Shown here: piece after piece, positions 16,989-26,222 of the stretch
Layout of the letters: each line of letters starts with the position of its first letter
Position numbering within the stretch: position 1 is the stretch's first letter
Source: Acidobacteriota bacterium
GTDB lineage: Bacteria > Acidobacteriota > Blastocatellia > UBA7656
Assembly: GCA_016201275.1 (NCBI GenBank)
Contig: JACQDB010000048.1
Coordinates: 22,941-86,940, forward strand
Reading direction: 5' to 3'
Length of the DNA stretch: 64,000 nt
The notes under the pieces: model-generated
Told to the model about the DNA's origin: nothing
Seen by the model: the letters and a program-made list of their open reading frames with translations, nothing else
Databases searched by the model: none
Translations under genes and position numbers: made by a program

Positions 16989-17117
16989 TTAGAGCGGTTT
17001 TTGTTTGAGATTACGGAAACCTCAAAGCCGTTGAGCGGCGGTCGAAGACCTTCGTGCGGTCGAAGACCGCTGCTTAACGATAGGGGAGTCCGTACACCCA
17101 TATGCAAACCGCTCTAG
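16989..17117. repeat. Palindromic element family A, copy 2
   Basis: The ends are TTAGAGCGGTTT and AAACCGCTCTAG. The core holds GCGGTCGAAGACC facing GGTCGAAGACCGC. The orientation is opposite to copy 1. Confidence 0.85.
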
Positions 17118-17246
17118 AATTGTGGACGCCATAACCTGCAAGACTTGAGTAATTTTCCAATGCCCTGTACGGGTGGCCCTATGGTGGTCGCTCGCACAGG
17201 ATTGTACTTTATTTACTCCACAATCCTTATTGCATCCACAATTCTT
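17117..17246. repeat. Palindromic element family E (about 130 bp)
   Basis: The ends GAATTGTGGACGC and GCATCCACAATTC are imperfect inverted copies. The middle has CTGCAAGACTTGAGTAATTTTCC and CCCTGTACGGG. Related sequence, inverted, lies at 53143-53262, and a partial copy lies at about 60740-60800. Confidence 0.65.
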
Positions 17247-17310
17247 ACTTGATTGATAGGCCAAAAACTTTTGCCTGGGTACAACTCCCCAGCCAAATTA
17301 CCAAACGCGA

Positions 17311-19617
17311 TCACTGTCGCTGGCCGGTCAGCGTGGTCTTGGCGGCGCTCTTCTTTGCCGGTTTGCCCGCCGGTTTTTTGGCCACCTCAACACCTGCTTC
17401 AATGTGCGCGTGCCAAGGGATGCTTTCATTGGAAATCTCTTTGTGAGTCTTCAAGAAATCCAGCGAATAGGCAGAGGCATTAGGGTCGTCTTTGCGGTCC
17501 ACGAAGTACGCGCCCTGTTCCGCCGCCTGCTTTCGCATTCCCAGCCGTTGATAGATTCGCATCAAGTTGTAATGCGCCGACAAATCATCAGGGTCAATGG
17601 TTTGCAACGCCTCGAATTGACCACGCGCCAATTCAAATTTCTTCAATTGATAATAAGTTGAACCCAATTCGGTGCGCGCCTCGCGCAGTCGCGGAAAGGC
17701 GACAATCACTTTCTGCAAACCTTCGATAGCCGCTTCAAGTTTGCCTTGCTCGCGGTAAATCAATGATTGATAAAACAGCGCTCGCAAACTTTCCGGCTCC
17801 AGTTTCAACGCCTTGTTGAGTGCTTGCAAAGAGAGGTCGTACTTTTGATAAAAGAAATTCGCCAGCGCTACGTTGATATGACCATCCGCATAATCAGGGC
17901 GCAACTCCGTCACTTTGGTAAAAGCGCGAACCGCTCTGGCATATTGCCTTTGCCCCAACAGCGCGATGCCGTAATTATTCCAGCGCATCCAGTCTTTATC
18001 ATCAACCGGCTTGGCAAGGTTTTGGCCAAGGTTTAACAGCAGCGCTTTCTGCGCCATTTCGACCACAGGATAATCCACGCTCTTGTCCAACACCCAATTG
18101 GTGAAGCGCCGATTGAAGCGGCGATAATTCAGTTTCACGATCATTTGAATCGGCCCACACACGTCTGCCGGAAGTTTGAATTGATAGCGCACCAAGTCCG
18201 AACGCCCCGGCAAAATGGTGTTGTCAAAAGCGCGTGTGCGACCTTTCCACACCTGATGGAGGTCGTAAAATTCGCCGCCTTCGCCGACCAGACGATTGGT
18301 GTAGCTGTGCGCTTTGTCGTCAAGAAAACCATCGGGCTTCAGATAACCGCTGTGACAAATCGTGCGCCCTGCGGCATCGTTGACCTGCAATTCAACCCAC
18401 GATTCATAGAAGTCGCGTTGTTCGGGAACCAAGCTGTGGCCGATACCTTTGTTCTGAATCACCACATTCAAAGTTACCACTTCGCCCGCTTTCAGTTGCA
18501 CATTCTGTTTGTCGAGCGGCGCAATCAAATTGTCATCGCTGGCGTCCTCGCCGCTGCCTTTGCGTAGAGCGAAGAAATCTATATTGAAGAGATTGTCCTG
18601 CAAAAAGGCGGTGACTTTCTGCATCTGGTCTTGGTAGCCGTAAAATTCCGGTATCGCCGTGTTCGCGCCAAGCCAGCGATGCGATGCAAGCTTGCCATTT
18701 TTTGCCCCGTAATCGCCCGGCGCGTCGGTCTTGGGCATATGACATTCCTGGCACGAATAGACTTTATCTTTTTTATAAAAAGGCAGCGGCGACTGCTTCG
18801 CCCAAGATGATTGCTGCCACTCGTCATAAGTCGAAAAAGCGCGCAGCCATTTGTAATCGTTCAACGATTTCGGCAACGCCGCTTTGTGACAAGCGCCGCA
18901 AAATTCCGGTGATTTATAAATCTCTTTCATCACCGCTTTCTGGTGCAAATCGGGGCGCTTGAATATTTCCTCATCGCTGACCTGTCGGGTCACCGGAGCG
19001 CCGTTGTCATCCACCATCACCGCCGGAACGCCCATCACATAACTGCCCATCCCTGCGGTCGGTTGCAGACTTTGAATCGAATGACAGACCGAACAAGTGA
19101 TGCCGTCTTCATCAAACGAACGATCCACTTTCGACGCCGAGGTGAGCGAACCGGAAAACAGCGCAATCGGATTGTGACAACCTTCACAGTGGCGCGAATA
19201 CTCTATGCCTTTGGTGTTGATTAACAACTCGACATTCTTTTTGTAGAAAGGGGCGCGAAACGAATTGGCGTGCGCCGTCTCGCGCCATTCCTGATGCGCT
19301 GCCTTGTGACACTTGGCGCAATAATCCGCCGTATAAAAGGTCGCAGGGTCTATGAAACCGCCGCTTGCCGAGTTTGCCAAACTCGGCAGGAACGGTTTAT
19401 CTTTGCCGAATTTGAAATCGTAGGTTCTGATGATCTCGTCATTATAAGAGGCATTGGCATCGGGTTGCGGCGCGGCGTTTTTCTCTGTATGACCGCTGAC
19501 CAACCCGGCAAAAACGAGCAGGCAAAACAGCAAAGTAATCCCTCGCGCCAGCCGATTGCGACGCGCTCCCCGAGGCCGATTCGCACGGGCAGACCACTCC
19601 GATGTAGTTTGATTCAT
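17311..19617 (-). CDS. Pentahaem cytochrome c fused to TPR repeats
   Basis: Starting at ATG 19617 (GGAGAAAGATT upstream), the protein has an Arg-rich start and a membrane or signal helix (about 25-42). It then has five haem c sites: CAKCH (100), CEGCH (144), CSVCH (175), CGACH (240) and CQECH (289). A beta-rich domain (about 340-520) follows, then four or five TPR units (about 545-735) and a Lys/Ala-rich tail. The haem arrangement resembles the cytochrome c554-type fold used in periplasmic electron transfer or in reduction of nitrogen or sulfur oxides. TPRs suggest it docks to other envelope proteins. It lies between two GH13 genes, but I see no clear functional link. The electron donor and acceptor cannot be deduced. 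Confidence 0.88.
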   Translation of the reverse strand: MNQTTSEWSARANRPRGARRNRLARGITLLFCLLVFAGLVSGHTEKNAAPQPDANASYNDEIIRTYDFKFGKDKPFLPSLANSASGGFIDPATFYTADYCAKCHKAAHQEWRETAHANSFRAPFYKKNVELLINTKGIEYSRHCEGCHNPIALFSGSLTSASKVDRSFDEDGITCSVCHSIQSLQPTAGMGSYVMGVPAVMVDDNGAPVTRQVSDEEIFKRPDLHQKAVMKEIYKSPEFCGACHKAALPKSLNDYKWLRAFSTYDEWQQSSWAKQSPLPFYKKDKVYSCQECHMPKTDAPGDYGAKNGKLASHRWLGANTAIPEFYGYQDQMQKVTAFLQDNLFNIDFFALRKGSGEDASDDNLIAPLDKQNVQLKAGEVVTLNVVIQNKGIGHSLVPEQRDFYESWVELQVNDAAGRTICHSGYLKPDGFLDDKAHSYTNRLVGEGGEFYDLHQVWKGRTRAFDNTILPGRSDLVRYQFKLPADVCGPIQMIVKLNYRRFNRRFTNWVLDKSVDYPVVEMAQKALLLNLGQNLAKPVDDKDWMRWNNYGIALLGQRQYARAVRAFTKVTELRPDYADGHINVALANFFYQKYDLSLQALNKALKLEPESLRALFYQSLIYREQGKLEAAIEGLQKVIVAFPRLREARTELGSTYYQLKKFELARGQFEALQTIDPDDLSAHYNLMRIYQRLGMRKQAAEQGAYFVDRKDDPNASAYSLDFLKTHKEISNESIPWHAHIEAGVEVAKKPAGKPAKKSAAKTTLTGQRQ

Positions 19618-19644
19618 AATCTTTCTCCGCTAATGTTGCGTTGA

Positions 19645-21558
19645 TTACCTGCGACGGCTTTGCTGCAAAACCATAGAATCACGCGGCTCTAAAACGAGTT
19701 TTATTTTATGGTGAATCGCCTGTCCACGCCAGCCCTTCGCTTCATCGAGAGCCGTCGTCCACGCGGTGGAGCCTTGCACCGCCAACGGCAACGCGATGTC
19801 TATCTCGCACGCTTTATCGGAATTGTTCATCACCACCAAAACGTTATCGTTTCCCGCCCGCCGCAGAAACGCCAAGGTGTTATCGGTCGTCGTCAACATT
19901 TTCATCTCGCCGCTTCGCAAGGCCGCGTGTTGCGCCCGCATATGCAGCAAGGCGCGCACGTACTTAAAAACCTTGCGCTCTTTGCCCACCCGCCCGTCGG
20001 CAGTGAACGCGTTGTGGTCATCCCCGGCAAAGCCGCCGGGAAAATCGCGGCGATTATCGGGGTCGTCGCCGCCGCGTAACGCAATCTCGTCGCCAGAATA
20101 AATCTGCGGCGTGCCACGCATGGTCAACAAATAAGTGAAGGCATTTTTCAAGGCTTCGACGCTTGCGCCTTCTTCGCCTAAAAAGCGTCTGACATCATGA
20201 TTGCCCAAAAAAGTTACCAACACTCGCGCATTCGGATAAAGGGGGTCTTGATTCAGCACCTCGGTCAAACGACTCATCGGTTGATGGCGTATGAAAACAT
20301 CGCGCAGGGCAAAGTAACTGGCGAAATCAAAGACCGTGTGCAGATGCGTGTCTATGCCATCGAATTGCGCTCGTCCGCCTTGAAAGAAAGCGGTGATCTC
20401 CGGGCGGCCATCAAAGACTTCGCCGACCGTGGTGAGTTGCGGAAACTCGCGCTGTAAAGCCTGATTCCAATCCGCCCAAAATTGGCGCGGCACATACGGC
20501 AAAGTGTCTTGGCGTATGCCGTCGAGTCCGGTCGCCGATACCCACCACACGGCGTTTTGCATCAGGTAGCGCGCCGTTTCGCTATCGTCTTGATTGAGGT
20601 CTGGCAGCAAGTTGGCAAACCAGCCTTTGAGGGTCGCTTCCAAACGCGAGCGGTCGGGATTTTCCTGCGTCACCGATTTGATGTCAAAGACGTTGTTCAG
20701 ATGATTGGCCACCGTGCCGTTGTACCAAGTAGGCGTAGGCGAATCCACCGCCCAAGGGTGATCGGGGCCAGTGTGATTGGCCACCTGATCTTGAATAATT
20801 TTCAGACCCATCGCGTGCGCCCGCTCTACCAACTCTTTGAATTTCTCAAGAGTGCCCAGATGTTCTTCGACGCGATAATAATCCGTCGCCCCGTAGCCAT
20901 GATAATCGGTGACGTTTTTGCCGTAATCAAAATCGTGCGAGCGATTGCTGTTGTCATAAACCGGCGTCACCCAAATCGCCGTGACACCTAAATCTTTCAA
21001 GTACGGCAGGTGGTCAATGATGCCTTGGAGATCGCCGCCGTGATAAGCGCGAGGATTGGTGCGCGCATAGAGGCCGCGTGATTCGGCGGGGTCGTTGTTG
21101 GTCGCATCGCCATCGCTGAAGCGGTCGGGCATAATCAAATAAATCACATCGTCGGGGGTGAAGCCTTGAAAACGCCCGGCGCGTGCCAGCGGCGCAGCAA
21201 GGTCAAAAGGCGCATCAACCGTTCCTTGCGGCGTAGTGATTTTCAAAGCGCGACGACCAACACTCGCATTAGCATCAATCGTCACATCAACGAACAAGTA
21301 GGTTCCCGCCGCGTTGGTTTTGACATTGCTGGTTTGCAGGTCGGTGCTGCTTGATTCGACCCTTGCGCCGTTGAGATTTTTGCCGCGAATCAGCACGCGC
21401 ACCGGATTGATGGAGTGATTCGCCCACCAATTCGGCGGCTCGACTTTCGCCACCTCCGGCGCGTCTTGGGTCGCGTGCGTGGCGCTATTGACCAACAGCA
21501 ACAGCAACAACGAAAGCAACAGCCCAACATATTTTATTTTTCTCGCAATAGCTTTCAT
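19645..21558 (-). CDS. Cyclomaltodextrinase/SusA-like GH13 enzyme, paralogue 2
   Basis: A 637-residue protein with a signal peptide (GLLLSLLLLLLVNSATHA), the cyclomaltodextrinase N-domain (VEPPNWWANHSINPVRVLIR) and a full GH13 barrel. All three catalytic residues are in standard context: Asp in GIRQDTLPYV, Glu in TVGEVFDG and Asp in FLGNHDVRRF. PDNRRDFPGGFAGDDHNAF, a loop typical of this subfamily, is also in paralogue 1. The C-terminal beta domain ends QQSRRR. AGGG precedes the ATG. By family it degrades cyclodextrins, pullulan or linear maltodextrins in the periplasm. With paralogue 1 it brackets the cytochrome-TPR gene. Confidence 0.92.
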   Translation of the reverse strand: MKAIARKIKYVGLLLSLLLLLLVNSATHATQDAPEVAKVEPPNWWANHSINPVRVLIRGKNLNGARVESSSTDLQTSNVKTNAAGTYLFVDVTIDANASVGRRALKITTPQGTVDAPFDLAAPLARAGRFQGFTPDDVIYLIMPDRFSDGDATNNDPAESRGLYARTNPRAYHGGDLQGIIDHLPYLKDLGVTAIWVTPVYDNSNRSHDFDYGKNVTDYHGYGATDYYRVEEHLGTLEKFKELVERAHAMGLKIIQDQVANHTGPDHPWAVDSPTPTWYNGTVANHLNNVFDIKSVTQENPDRSRLEATLKGWFANLLPDLNQDDSETARYLMQNAVWWVSATGLDGIRQDTLPYVPRQFWADWNQALQREFPQLTTVGEVFDGRPEITAFFQGGRAQFDGIDTHLHTVFDFASYFALRDVFIRHQPMSRLTEVLNQDPLYPNARVLVTFLGNHDVRRFLGEEGASVEALKNAFTYLLTMRGTPQIYSGDEIALRGGDDPDNRRDFPGGFAGDDHNAFTADGRVGKERKVFKYVRALLHMRAQHAALRSGEMKMLTTTDNTLAFLRRAGNDNVLVVMNNSDKACEIDIALPLAVQGSTAWTTALDEAKGWRGQAIHHKIKLVLEPRDSMVLQQSRRR

Positions 21559-21580
21559 AAATCCCTAACACCGCTTCCCG

Positions 21581-22297
21581 TCAAAAAGCCACTTCGCCAT
21601 TTAGCAGCAACTTGGCGACATCGAACTCGAAATTTTTTGACAAGCTGCCGTCGCTGCTGCTGATTTGAAAACGCAACTTCTTGTTGTTCGGCGTCACCAA
21701 CGGACTGCCTTTGTCATCGAAGCGCGGGAAGAAAAACATCGCTTCGCCGCCGATGGCTTTTGACGGTATGAAATGCACCAACGAGCGTTTTTCGCCCTTA
21801 TCAACCGCCAGAAAAATATAGTTCTGCACGCTCTCCAAAGTCGCCGAGCGATAAGTACGAAACACCCAATCGAAATCGCGCTGGCTCTCCGATGACGAAC
21901 TCAAGGTCACTACATAATTCTGCGCGCAGGCCGGACAATCGAGCGTCCCTTTGTTCTTCGCATCGAACGCCGTTTTATCGCTGGCGCTCATCTTGTCGTA
22001 GTTGGCTTCGAGTTGTTTCATACGCATCAAAGCCTGGCGCACCGGCAAGGCCGAACGCAAGCGCAAGGTGAATTTGAAATCGTTAGGGAACTGGCTGTTG
22101 ATGACGCCGAAACTACGCTCTTCTTGAATCAGCGCCCACGGTGAATCATTCAAAATTTTCGTGGCTTCGCTCTTCGTCCATTGGGAAAACGGTTTGCTCA
22201 GAAACTCGTTCTTATCGAAGCCCATCCTGGCCAGCGTCGGCAACACCAGCAGACCAAGCATTGCCGTTAGGGTTACTATGCGTTGATAAATCTTCAT
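21581..22297 (-). CDS. Secreted protein of unknown function with a CPAC motif
   Basis: The start at 22297 (MKIYQRIV) follows AAGGATG by about 5 bases; frames further upstream have no ribosome-binding site. The 238-residue product has a signal peptide (TLTAMLGLLVLPTLA). A segment after it (FSQWTKSEATKILNDSPWA) resembles one I associate with acidobacterial hypothetical proteins. A mid-protein CPAC motif (about residue 120) could bind metal or form a disulfide, and the C-terminal half is beta-rich. I do not know the function. It sits 22 bases upstream of the GH13 gene on the same strand and so may be co-transcribed with it. Confidence 0.75.
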   Translation of the reverse strand: MKIYQRIVTLTAMLGLLVLPTLARMGFDKNEFLSKPFSQWTKSEATKILNDSPWALIQEERSFGVINSQFPNDFKFTLRLRSALPVRQALMRMKQLEANYDKMSASDKTAFDAKNKGTLDCPACAQNYVVTLSSSSESQRDFDWVFRTYRSATLESVQNYIFLAVDKGEKRSLVHFIPSKAIGGEAMFFFPRFDDKGSPLVTPNNKKLRFQISSSDGSLSKNFEFDVAKLLLNGEVAF

Positions 22298-22407
22298 CGT
22301 TTCATCCTTATGAATCTTATTTGGTGAGCCGTCTCCTGATCCCGCTTTGGCAGGATGCACCGCCGGAACCTCATGCTCCTCCTTCGACATTACAAACGGC
22401 CTGCGGC

Positions 22408-24156
22408 TTACTGATTCGGCTGGCCGAGCATCTGTTGAGTGCGAATTTTTTCGTCCAGTATGCGCTCCTGTTTCACCTGTTTTTCCAGCGCTTCCAGCCG
22501 ACGAAATTCGCCTAACTCGACTTGCGCTTTGTCGCTTTGCTTCAAGCGCGAATAGGCCAGAAACAATTGATAATGCGCCTGCGTGTGGGTCGGGTTTTTG
22601 GCCAGCACTTTTGTCAATCGCGTCACCGCTTCCTGATAATTGCGCTCTTTGATCGCCAGCCTTGCATAGTCGTACAACACCGGCACATTGTCCGGCGCAA
22701 GTTCCAGAGCGCGGCGCAACGGCGCTTCGGCTTCTTCAAAACGTCCCTGCTCAAGCGCTACATAACCGAGACTCGCCAGCGCATCAACGTGGGTCGGATT
22801 TTTCGCCACGAACTTTTCCAGATAGCCACGCGCTTTATCGAAATTACCGGCGGCGCGATGCCCGTAGCCCAGCAGGTATTCGACATCTTTGATATTCGGA
22901 TCGAGTGAAGCCGCCGCTTCAAAGTCTTCGATGGAGGCCAGCCACTCGCCTTTGCGATAATAGGCATTGGCACGCGCCAACACATACGCCGCGTTCTTCG
23001 GGTCAAGCGCCATCGCCCGTCCGTATTCATCCACAGCGCCTTCCCAAAAGCCTACGCGAAAATATTCGCGCCCCAGCATATTGTGATAGACCGCGTTTTT
23101 CGGTTCGCGTTCAATGGCGTGCTTGAACTCTTCGACAGCGTTGGCGTGGTCGTTGCGTTCGCTGGCAATGATGCCCAAACGAAAATGGGTTTCGGGCGGC
23201 TCCGGGTTCAAGTCTGCGGCTTCGGCAAGCACCTTCAAAGCCTCTTCATCGCGGTCGAGGTTGTAGAGCGCGACGCCCAGATTATAAAGCACTTCAAAAG
23301 TGCGCGGCTTCATGGCGTTGACGCGGGTGAAGATACGCGCAGCGCGTTCATATTGGTGATTCTGCGCCAGCGCTGTCGCCAGCGTAAATAACGCCCGTGC
23401 ATCGCCGGCCACTGCGCCTTCGACTAAATCAGCCGCCCGGTCCGCTTCGTTCGTGTAGCCAGCGCGATAGGCGACGTTCAAATATGCCAGCGCGAGTTGC
23501 GGGTCGTGAGGGTCGGCCTGACGCGCCTGAGCAAAATGATAAGCCGCCTTGGCGAAGTCATTGGCTTCGGCATAGAGCGCGCCTAGATTGTAATGCGCCT
23601 GTACGTGCTGCGGGTCAACTTTCAAGACGCGCTCGAATTCGACTATGGCTTCGGCGGCTTTGCCCTGTTCGGCCAGCAAACGGCCAAGATTGTTGCGAGC
23701 GCTGATGAAATTTTGATCAAGCTTGATAGCGGCGTTGAATTCTTTGCTGGCGTCTTCGCGGCGGCCTGCCTGATTCAACACCACGCCCAATAAATTATGC
23801 GTGACGGCAGAACGCGGCGCGGCAGCAACAGCGTTGCGAGCGCTATGTTCCGCGTCATTCAAACGATTGGCCTGCAACGCAGCGAGAGCCTGTTCGAGGG
23901 CGTTTCTGGCCGCCGCTGGCAAAGCGTTTTGCGCGGCGGACGCACGGGCAGGCGGATGTTTCGCGGTCGGTCGCTGCGCCAGTGTAGCAGAGGACGAGCC
24001 AAACGCGAGTGCTAAAGCCACCAGGACAAGCCCGTTAAAACGGGCTAAAAATTGACCGGCCAACCCGCCCCAGCCATCAAATGGTCGAGCTATTTGTCCG
24101 CCGGGCAAACCCGATTTATCGGGCTGTTTTTTTGCTTGTTCGTAAAACTCACTCAT
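22408..24156 (-). CDS. TPR-repeat protein with an N-terminal membrane anchor
   Basis: ATG at 24156 (MSEFYEQAKKQ) has AGAGAAA upstream. After about 35 polar residues comes one hydrophobic segment (GLVLVALALAFGSSSATLA), either a membrane anchor or a late signal peptide. The rest, to residue 560 or so, is 12 or more TPR units with the usual W/L-G-Y-A-P pattern (for example AHYNLGALYAEANDFAKAAYHF). It ends in a charged helix (EKQVKQERILDEKIRTQQM). TPR arrays bind other proteins, and the partner is unknown. It follows a second TPR gene (25875-24346) on the same strand and precedes the CPAC protein by 111 bases. Confidence 0.85.
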   Translation of the reverse strand: MSEFYEQAKKQPDKSGLPGGQIARPFDGWGGLAGQFLARFNGLVLVALALAFGSSSATLAQRPTAKHPPARASAAQNALPAAARNALEQALAALQANRLNDAEHSARNAVAAAPRSAVTHNLLGVVLNQAGRREDASKEFNAAIKLDQNFISARNNLGRLLAEQGKAAEAIVEFERVLKVDPQHVQAHYNLGALYAEANDFAKAAYHFAQARQADPHDPQLALAYLNVAYRAGYTNEADRAADLVEGAVAGDARALFTLATALAQNHQYERAARIFTRVNAMKPRTFEVLYNLGVALYNLDRDEEALKVLAEAADLNPEPPETHFRLGIIASERNDHANAVEEFKHAIEREPKNAVYHNMLGREYFRVGFWEGAVDEYGRAMALDPKNAAYVLARANAYYRKGEWLASIEDFEAAASLDPNIKDVEYLLGYGHRAAGNFDKARGYLEKFVAKNPTHVDALASLGYVALEQGRFEEAEAPLRRALELAPDNVPVLYDYARLAIKERNYQEAVTRLTKVLAKNPTHTQAHYQLFLAYSRLKQSDKAQVELGEFRRLEALEKQVKQERILDEKIRTQQMLGQPNQ

Positions 24157-24219
24157 CAATTTCTCTGCTGATAAAAACTGCCGCTGCGATTGCAAGTGAC
24201 GCAAGGCTACGGCCTGAAG

Positions 24220-24286
24220 TTATAGCGAATTTCATTTGCCCACGACCGCCTCTCAATCAATCGCGCACCGCTGCAAGCCGCTATAA
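24220..24286. repeat. Short repeat with TATAGCG ends (deleted form)
   Basis: TTATAGCGAATTTCATTTGCCCACGACC and GCTGCAAGCCGCTATA match the ends of the element at 45149-45272. Most of the REP hairpin found there is absent here. Confidence 0.65.
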
Positions 24287-24345
24287 AAGGATGTCTGCGC
24301 TCGGCGAAAACAAACGCCTGTTTCCGGCTGCCTGCTGCTCAAGGC

Positions 24346-25875
24346 TTACGGCTTCGTGCGTATGCGGAAGTCTTCGTTGATGCGTTTGACGGTTTCAAAT
24401 TCGCGTGCGGCTTCGGCTTTACGGCCTGCCCGTTGATAGGCCTGCCCCAATTGAAAATGCGCGTCGGCACGGTCGGGCAACAAGGCCACAGCTTCCGTCA
24501 AGGTGTTGATTGCTGCCGCATAATTTTCTTTGAGCAAAAAGGCGCGCCCCAAAGCCCAATGCGCTTCAAAGCTTTTGGCGTCAAGCGCAATGGCTTTTTG
24601 CAGGGCGCTGATGGCTTCGTCAAGCTTGCCTTGTTTGACCAGCAATGCGCCGAGTCCGGTTTGCCCTTGCGCCGAAGCGGGCGCAAGTTGCACCAGTTCC
24701 TGATACTCGACGAACGCTTCGTCGGCATCGCCGTTGGCTTCCAGCACTGTGCCTAAAAAAAATCGCGCTTCGGCATTCTTGGGATTCAATTGCACCGCTG
24801 CACGCAAGGCTTTCGCTGCCGCCGCATAATCTTTCGTAGCATATTGCACGCGGCCTAAATAAAATTGCGCGTCAAAGCTATTGGCATCCAGCGCCGTGGC
24901 CTGCGTCAAGGCTTCTATGGCTTCGTTATCAGCGCCGCCACGCGACGCCAGAATAATTCCCAACAACGTATGCGCGGCAGCCGCACCCGCATCCATACGC
25001 AAAGCGCGACGGACTTCGCGTTCGGCCTCCGCCGAGCGCCCGGTGTTGTGCAACGACAAGGCGTACAGGTAGGCCGCTTCGACGGAATCGGAGCGCCGCT
25101 TCGCCAATTCCGCAAAAGTTTCTACAGCCTGTGGCCATTGATTTTGCTTGAGGTAGGCGATGCCTAAATCCTGCCACGCACCAAACAGATTGGGGTCTTT
25201 GGCAAGCGCCTGTTGAAAACTGCTGATTGCCGTCTTCATATCGCCTCTATCGGAAGCTAGCAAAGCGTCGGCGTAAATCACCCGGGCATCGGCAGGCCGT
25301 GCGTCCTGCAAGAGATTCAATTGCGCGATGGCGTTGGGCAAATCGCCGAGCAGACGATACGCGGTCAGCAAATCGAAACGCACTTCGGAACGGCGCGGGT
25401 CCAGTTCCAGAGCGCGGCGCAACAGGGTTGCGGCTTCCGGTAAATTTTTTGCCTCGCCACTGAGCAACAGAAAGCGGCCTAGCTGAAAATTGGCGGTAAA
25501 GTTTTTATCATCCAGTTTCACAGCAGCGCGTTCCATAGCAAGGGCTTCTTGTGGGCGACCGAGTTTATACAGCGTGTAACCGAGGCTCGCCTGATACTCG
25601 GCGTTCAGCGGTTTGAGTTGCACGGCGCGGCGCAAATCTTCATAGGCTTCGGCGTAACGCCCCAGCCGCATACGCGCATTGGCGCGCAGGCTGAGGGCGG
25701 CGTCATCGTTGGGCGTGCTGTGGAGTTTTGCCGAAGTCTCCGCTTCGTCACGTTCGGCGCGGTCTTTGGTGGTGCTGAAGCGCTCGATGTGCGAAGGTGT
25801 TGCGACGTTTTGTGCCTCGGCAATGGCAGCGCACAACATCAGGATTGCCAGTAAAAAAAGGGTTATGAACTTCAT
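24346..25875 (-). CDS. Secreted TPR-repeat protein
   Basis: The start at 25875 gives a signal peptide (MKFITLFLLAILMLCAAIAEA); the frame is open further upstream, but that part contains no signal sequence. The mature protein is about 485 residues of consecutive TPR units (about 12), for example AYEDLRRAVQLKPLNAEYQ and AHWALGRAFLLKENYAAAI, ending VKRINEDFRIRTKP. It likely acts as a periplasmic or outer-membrane scaffold. No catalytic domain is present. Its neighbours are another TPR protein (downstream) and the TonB receptor (upstream), both on the same strand, with 190 and about 350 bases between genes. Confidence 0.85.
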   Translation of the reverse strand: MKFITLFLLAILMLCAAIAEAQNVATPSHIERFSTTKDRAERDEAETSAKLHSTPNDDAALSLRANARMRLGRYAEAYEDLRRAVQLKPLNAEYQASLGYTLYKLGRPQEALAMERAAVKLDDKNFTANFQLGRFLLLSGEAKNLPEAATLLRRALELDPRRSEVRFDLLTAYRLLGDLPNAIAQLNLLQDARPADARVIYADALLASDRGDMKTAISSFQQALAKDPNLFGAWQDLGIAYLKQNQWPQAVETFAELAKRRSDSVEAAYLYALSLHNTGRSAEAEREVRRALRMDAGAAAAHTLLGIILASRGGADNEAIEALTQATALDANSFDAQFYLGRVQYATKDYAAAAKALRAAVQLNPKNAEARFFLGTVLEANGDADEAFVEYQELVQLAPASAQGQTGLGALLVKQGKLDEAISALQKAIALDAKSFEAHWALGRAFLLKENYAAAINTLTEAVALLPDRADAHFQLGQAYQRAGRKAEAAREFETVKRINEDFRIRTKP

Positions 25876-26222
25876 GAGTGAACGACGATGAATGAACCAA
25901 TAGCGCCTGTCAACCAACTTCCGATTGCTCTTTGTTGAAGGCGCGCTTTGCGGGGTGGTCGCGGCTTCCGCGTACTCTTCGTTAAACCATGACCGCCTCT
26001 CCACTGTAATGAAACTCTTTGGCTGACGATTTTATTGTACGAAAATTTTGGCTTGAGAAAAAATGACCGGGCGGTTTTTCACCCGGTCTTGGAAAGATGC
26101 CTGATACAATCGCAAACCGCTCCATTGCATCAGACTGGTTGCAAACTCGTCGCCAGCAATCGCCGGTCGGCAGGGCGCTTTGCAGCCTGGCCAACCGGCA
26201 ACCATTGACGACTTTCTCAGGA

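Larger units (their letters stand above)
16792..17310. other. Gene-free interval made mostly of three repeat elements
   Basis: These 519 bases contain family B copy 2 (16870-16964), family A copy 2 (16989-17117) and an adjoining third palindrome (17117-17246). No credible gene is present. Confidence 0.75.
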
